Part shown: in pieces, positions 37,776-39,218 of the stretch
Layout: every line of letters begins with the position of its first letter
How positions within the stretch are numbered: the stretch's first letter is position 1
Assembly: GCA_041447245.1 (NCBI GenBank)
Contig: JBGMEA010000003.1
Span: 1 to 39,218 of the forward strand
From: JBGMEA01 sp041447245
GTDB lineage: Bacteria; Bacillota; Clostridia; Eubacteriales; Anaerofustaceae
DNA: 39,218 nucleotides
Reading direction: 5' to 3'
The notes under the pieces: generated by a model
Databases searched by the model: none
What the model saw: only the letters and a program-made list of their open reading frames with translations
What the model was told of the DNA's origin: nothing
Translations under genes and position numbers: made by a program

Positions 37776-38972
37776 ATGTCTCAATCCTTAAAGACCAAAA
37801 TCGCAATTCTGACGATGTCTGCCGTGGTCATGTCGCCGGCAGCATTGTCTATTATATTGGCTAAAGTGAGGGAGCTGTTTCCCGATGTCAGCCTGTCCGG
37901 CGTACAGATGACACTCACGTTGTCCACCCTGGCGTCTCTGACTGCCGTGCTGCTCTCCGGAAAAGTCATCTATTATATGACCAAGAAGAATATGGTGCTG
38001 ACCGCGCTTTTAATGATGAGCGCAGGCGGGGTATTCGCGCTGTTCTTTCATGAGAGTCTGTCTACGTTATATATAGCGGCCGTCATCATCGGTCTCGGAC
38101 AGGGCATCGTCATGACGCTGTCCACCGCCTTGATTGCGGACTATTTCGAGAACGGGGAACGCAGTTCCCTCATGGGAAAACAATCGGCGATCCTCAGCAT
38201 CGGAGGCACTGCGATTATGCTGTGCGCGGGATGGTTGTCTTCTTTGAACTGGTATTATGTTTATTATGTTTATCTTGTAACCATTCCCGTTCTGTTTATC
38301 GTCTACCTGCTTCTGCCGAAAGGGGAGAAAGCGAAAAAAGCGGACATGGCTTCGGTGAAACTGTTTAATCCCACGCTATTGTATTATTGCCTGCTTATTT
38401 TCTTCTTTTCGGTCTGTCAATACACTTATAATACGAACGTCGCACTTCTGATGAAGCACAACGATCTCGGTTCACAGGCTCTGACGGGCGTGGCTACGGC
38501 TTGTTTTTCGACGGCGAGCTTTGTGTCGGGGATGCTGATGGGACGAATCTATAAACGGCTCAAAACCTTCACCATTACTGCGGGACTTGCCAGTGTGATG
38601 TGCGGTACGCTTCTCTGCTCCTGGGCTCCGTCTCTGCCTGTGGTTTTCCTTGGCGGCGCATTGGTCGGCATGGGGGTCGGTTCTTCCATTCCGACGGGCA
38701 TTCTTGCTTCGGCTTCTTCCGTGCCGCCTGCGGGCGCGACTATCGCGATTGCAATCTTTACTGCGTCCAGCAGTTTCGGACTGTTCTGCTCTCCGCTCAT
38801 TATCAATAATGTTTCTACTCTGGTCGGAGGCTCCACCGAAAAAGACCGTTATCTGATAGCGGCAATTTTTTCTGCAATACTCATCTGCATTACGTTCGTG
38901 AAGGAATGCTATGGAAAAGCATGCAAAAAAAAATCACAGGGTGAATGCGAACCTTTTGTTTCTGCCGATTGA
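37776..38972 (+). CDS. MFS transporter (second of tandem pair)
   Basis: A 398-residue protein behind AAAGCAGG. It parallels the first MFS gene over its whole length: KIAILTMSAVVMSPAALSII, VRELFPDVSLSGVQMTLTL, IIGLGQGIVMTLSTALIADY, NGERSSLMGKQSAILSIGGT, PAGATIAIAIFTASSSFGLF. About 12 membrane segments and a basic tail (CYGKACKKKSQGE). The pair arose by tandem duplication and then diverged in regulation, since the leaders share nothing obvious. Confidence 0.9.
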   Translation: MSQSLKTKIAILTMSAVVMSPAALSIILAKVRELFPDVSLSGVQMTLTLSTLASLTAVLLSGKVIYYMTKKNMVLTALLMMSAGGVFALFFHESLSTLYIAAVIIGLGQGIVMTLSTALIADYFENGERSSLMGKQSAILSIGGTAIMLCAGWLSSLNWYYVYYVYLVTIPVLFIVYLLLPKGEKAKKADMASVKLFNPTLLYYCLLIFFFSVCQYTYNTNVALLMKHNDLGSQALTGVATACFSTASFVSGMLMGRIYKRLKTFTITAGLASVMCGTLLCSWAPSLPVVFLGGALVGMGVGSSIPTGILASASSVPPAGATIAIAIFTASSSFGLFCSPLIINNVSTLVGGSTEKDRYLIAAIFSAILICITFVKECYGKACKKKSQGECEPFVSAD

Positions 38973-39024
38973 TTTTGCAATCCCGATCCGTGCACGGATC
39001 AAAAACGCGATGTATCCTCTTATT

Positions 39025-39053
39025 GAAAGCGCCATATTGACGGCGCTTTTGTT
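39025..39053 (+). terminator. Terminator after second MFS gene
   Basis: GAAAGCGCC-atattgac-GGCGCTTTT stem running into TTTTGTTG, 53 bases after the stop. Confidence 0.8.
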
Positions 39054-39122
39054 GTATCCCGAGTGGATTAAGAACACAGTTCGGAGTATGTAAAAAAAGG
39101 TAAAAAAAAGGGAAAAAAAGAG

Positions 39123-39151
39123 TTGACAAAGGGGAGGGCGTTTGGTAATAT
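39123..39151 (+). promoter_or_regulatory. Strong promoter at right edge
   Basis: TTGACA, 17-base spacer, TAATAT, preceded by an A-rich UP-like stretch (39090-39120). The transcript would start near 39158 and leave the window. Confidence 0.85.
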
Positions 39152-39168
39152 ATAAAAGCTGACCGCAC

Positions 39169-39185
39169 GGGAAAGCGCTTAAACA
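39169..39185 (+). promoter_or_regulatory. cre-like palindrome after right-edge promoter
   Basis: GGGAAAGCGCTTAAACA contains AAGCGCTT, the centre of catabolite-responsive (CcpA) sites, placed 10-25 bases past the predicted start of transcription, where it would act as a roadblock. Confidence 0.45.
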
Positions 39186-39218
39186 AGCGAAAGAGCGTGA
39201 GAGGGAAGCGAGTTAATT

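Noticed and set aside
39123..39218. Right-edge promoter as an rRNA operon
   Set aside because: Only ~60 transcribed bases are visible and none match 16S leader boxA or rRNA; cannot be supported.
1..39218. tRNA genes, T-box leaders and known riboswitches
   Set aside because: No cloverleaf with GGTTCRANYCC-type T arm, no GGUGG T-box core and no recognisable aptamer noticed on reading both strands; no search tool was available.

Overview
The window looks like a chromosome segment of a low-to-mid GC Firmicute (Bacillota), most likely a clostridial-type gut or rumen bacterium. Grounds: AGGAGG-type ribosome binding sites, canonical TTGACA/TATAAT promoters, YezG/SUKH/EndoU/barnase-type polymorphic toxin modules, the GatAB amidotransferase route and a LacI/CcpA-type regulator. 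No 16S or other taxonomic marker is present, so the placement is an inference.

Region 1 (1-23249) is a long one-directional array of displaced polymorphic-toxin tips with their immunity genes. About 16 segments are separated by near-identical hairpin terminators (AGCCCC-TTCG-GGGGCT plus T7). At most sites the terminator runs into a further conserved 12-base element (GTTGnnTTCATT). After it comes a start-less fragment of one of a few toxin backbones, called here core A, core B and core C, often ending in a GDGDGGRI/GEEDGGRI hinge. A variable toxin domain and one or more immunity genes follow. Recognisable tips are TNT-type NAD glycohydrolase (two divergent versions), EndoU (two), a barnase-like RNase, GH-E and other HNH nucleases, a DNA/RNA non-specific endonuclease, a PD-(D/E)XK nuclease and deaminase remnants. 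Immunity families are Imm59-like, YezG/DUF600, barstar, SUKH/SMI1-KNR4, SUFU, DUF6572, CdiI-like, Tdi1-like and colicin-immunity-like. Several tips are broken by single-base losses in homopolymers, while nearly all immunity genes are open. No full-length toxin with a start and secretion/trafficking domain is in the window, so this looks like a silent reservoir (or its tail) whose expressed parent lies outside. The array ends in a backbone remnant cut off near 23221.

Region 2 (23259-27613, minus strand) is ordinary chromosome: two paralogous small lipoproteins, a zinc-ribbon protein, and gatB and gatA without an adjacent gatC.

Region 3 (27614-39218) holds 5-formyl-THF cyclo-ligase, two small membrane proteins behind a strong promoter with a possible 40-residue leader ORF, a YccF-family protein, a LacI-family regulator, a possible 6S-like structured RNA, a GyrI-like protein, argG and argH (last two steps of arginine synthesis) flanking a GNAT acetyltransferase, a DUF1328 mini-membrane protein, and two tandem paralogous MFS transporters each with its own promoter. 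The last ~100 bases carry a textbook promoter with a cre-like palindrome, for a transcript that begins beyond the window.
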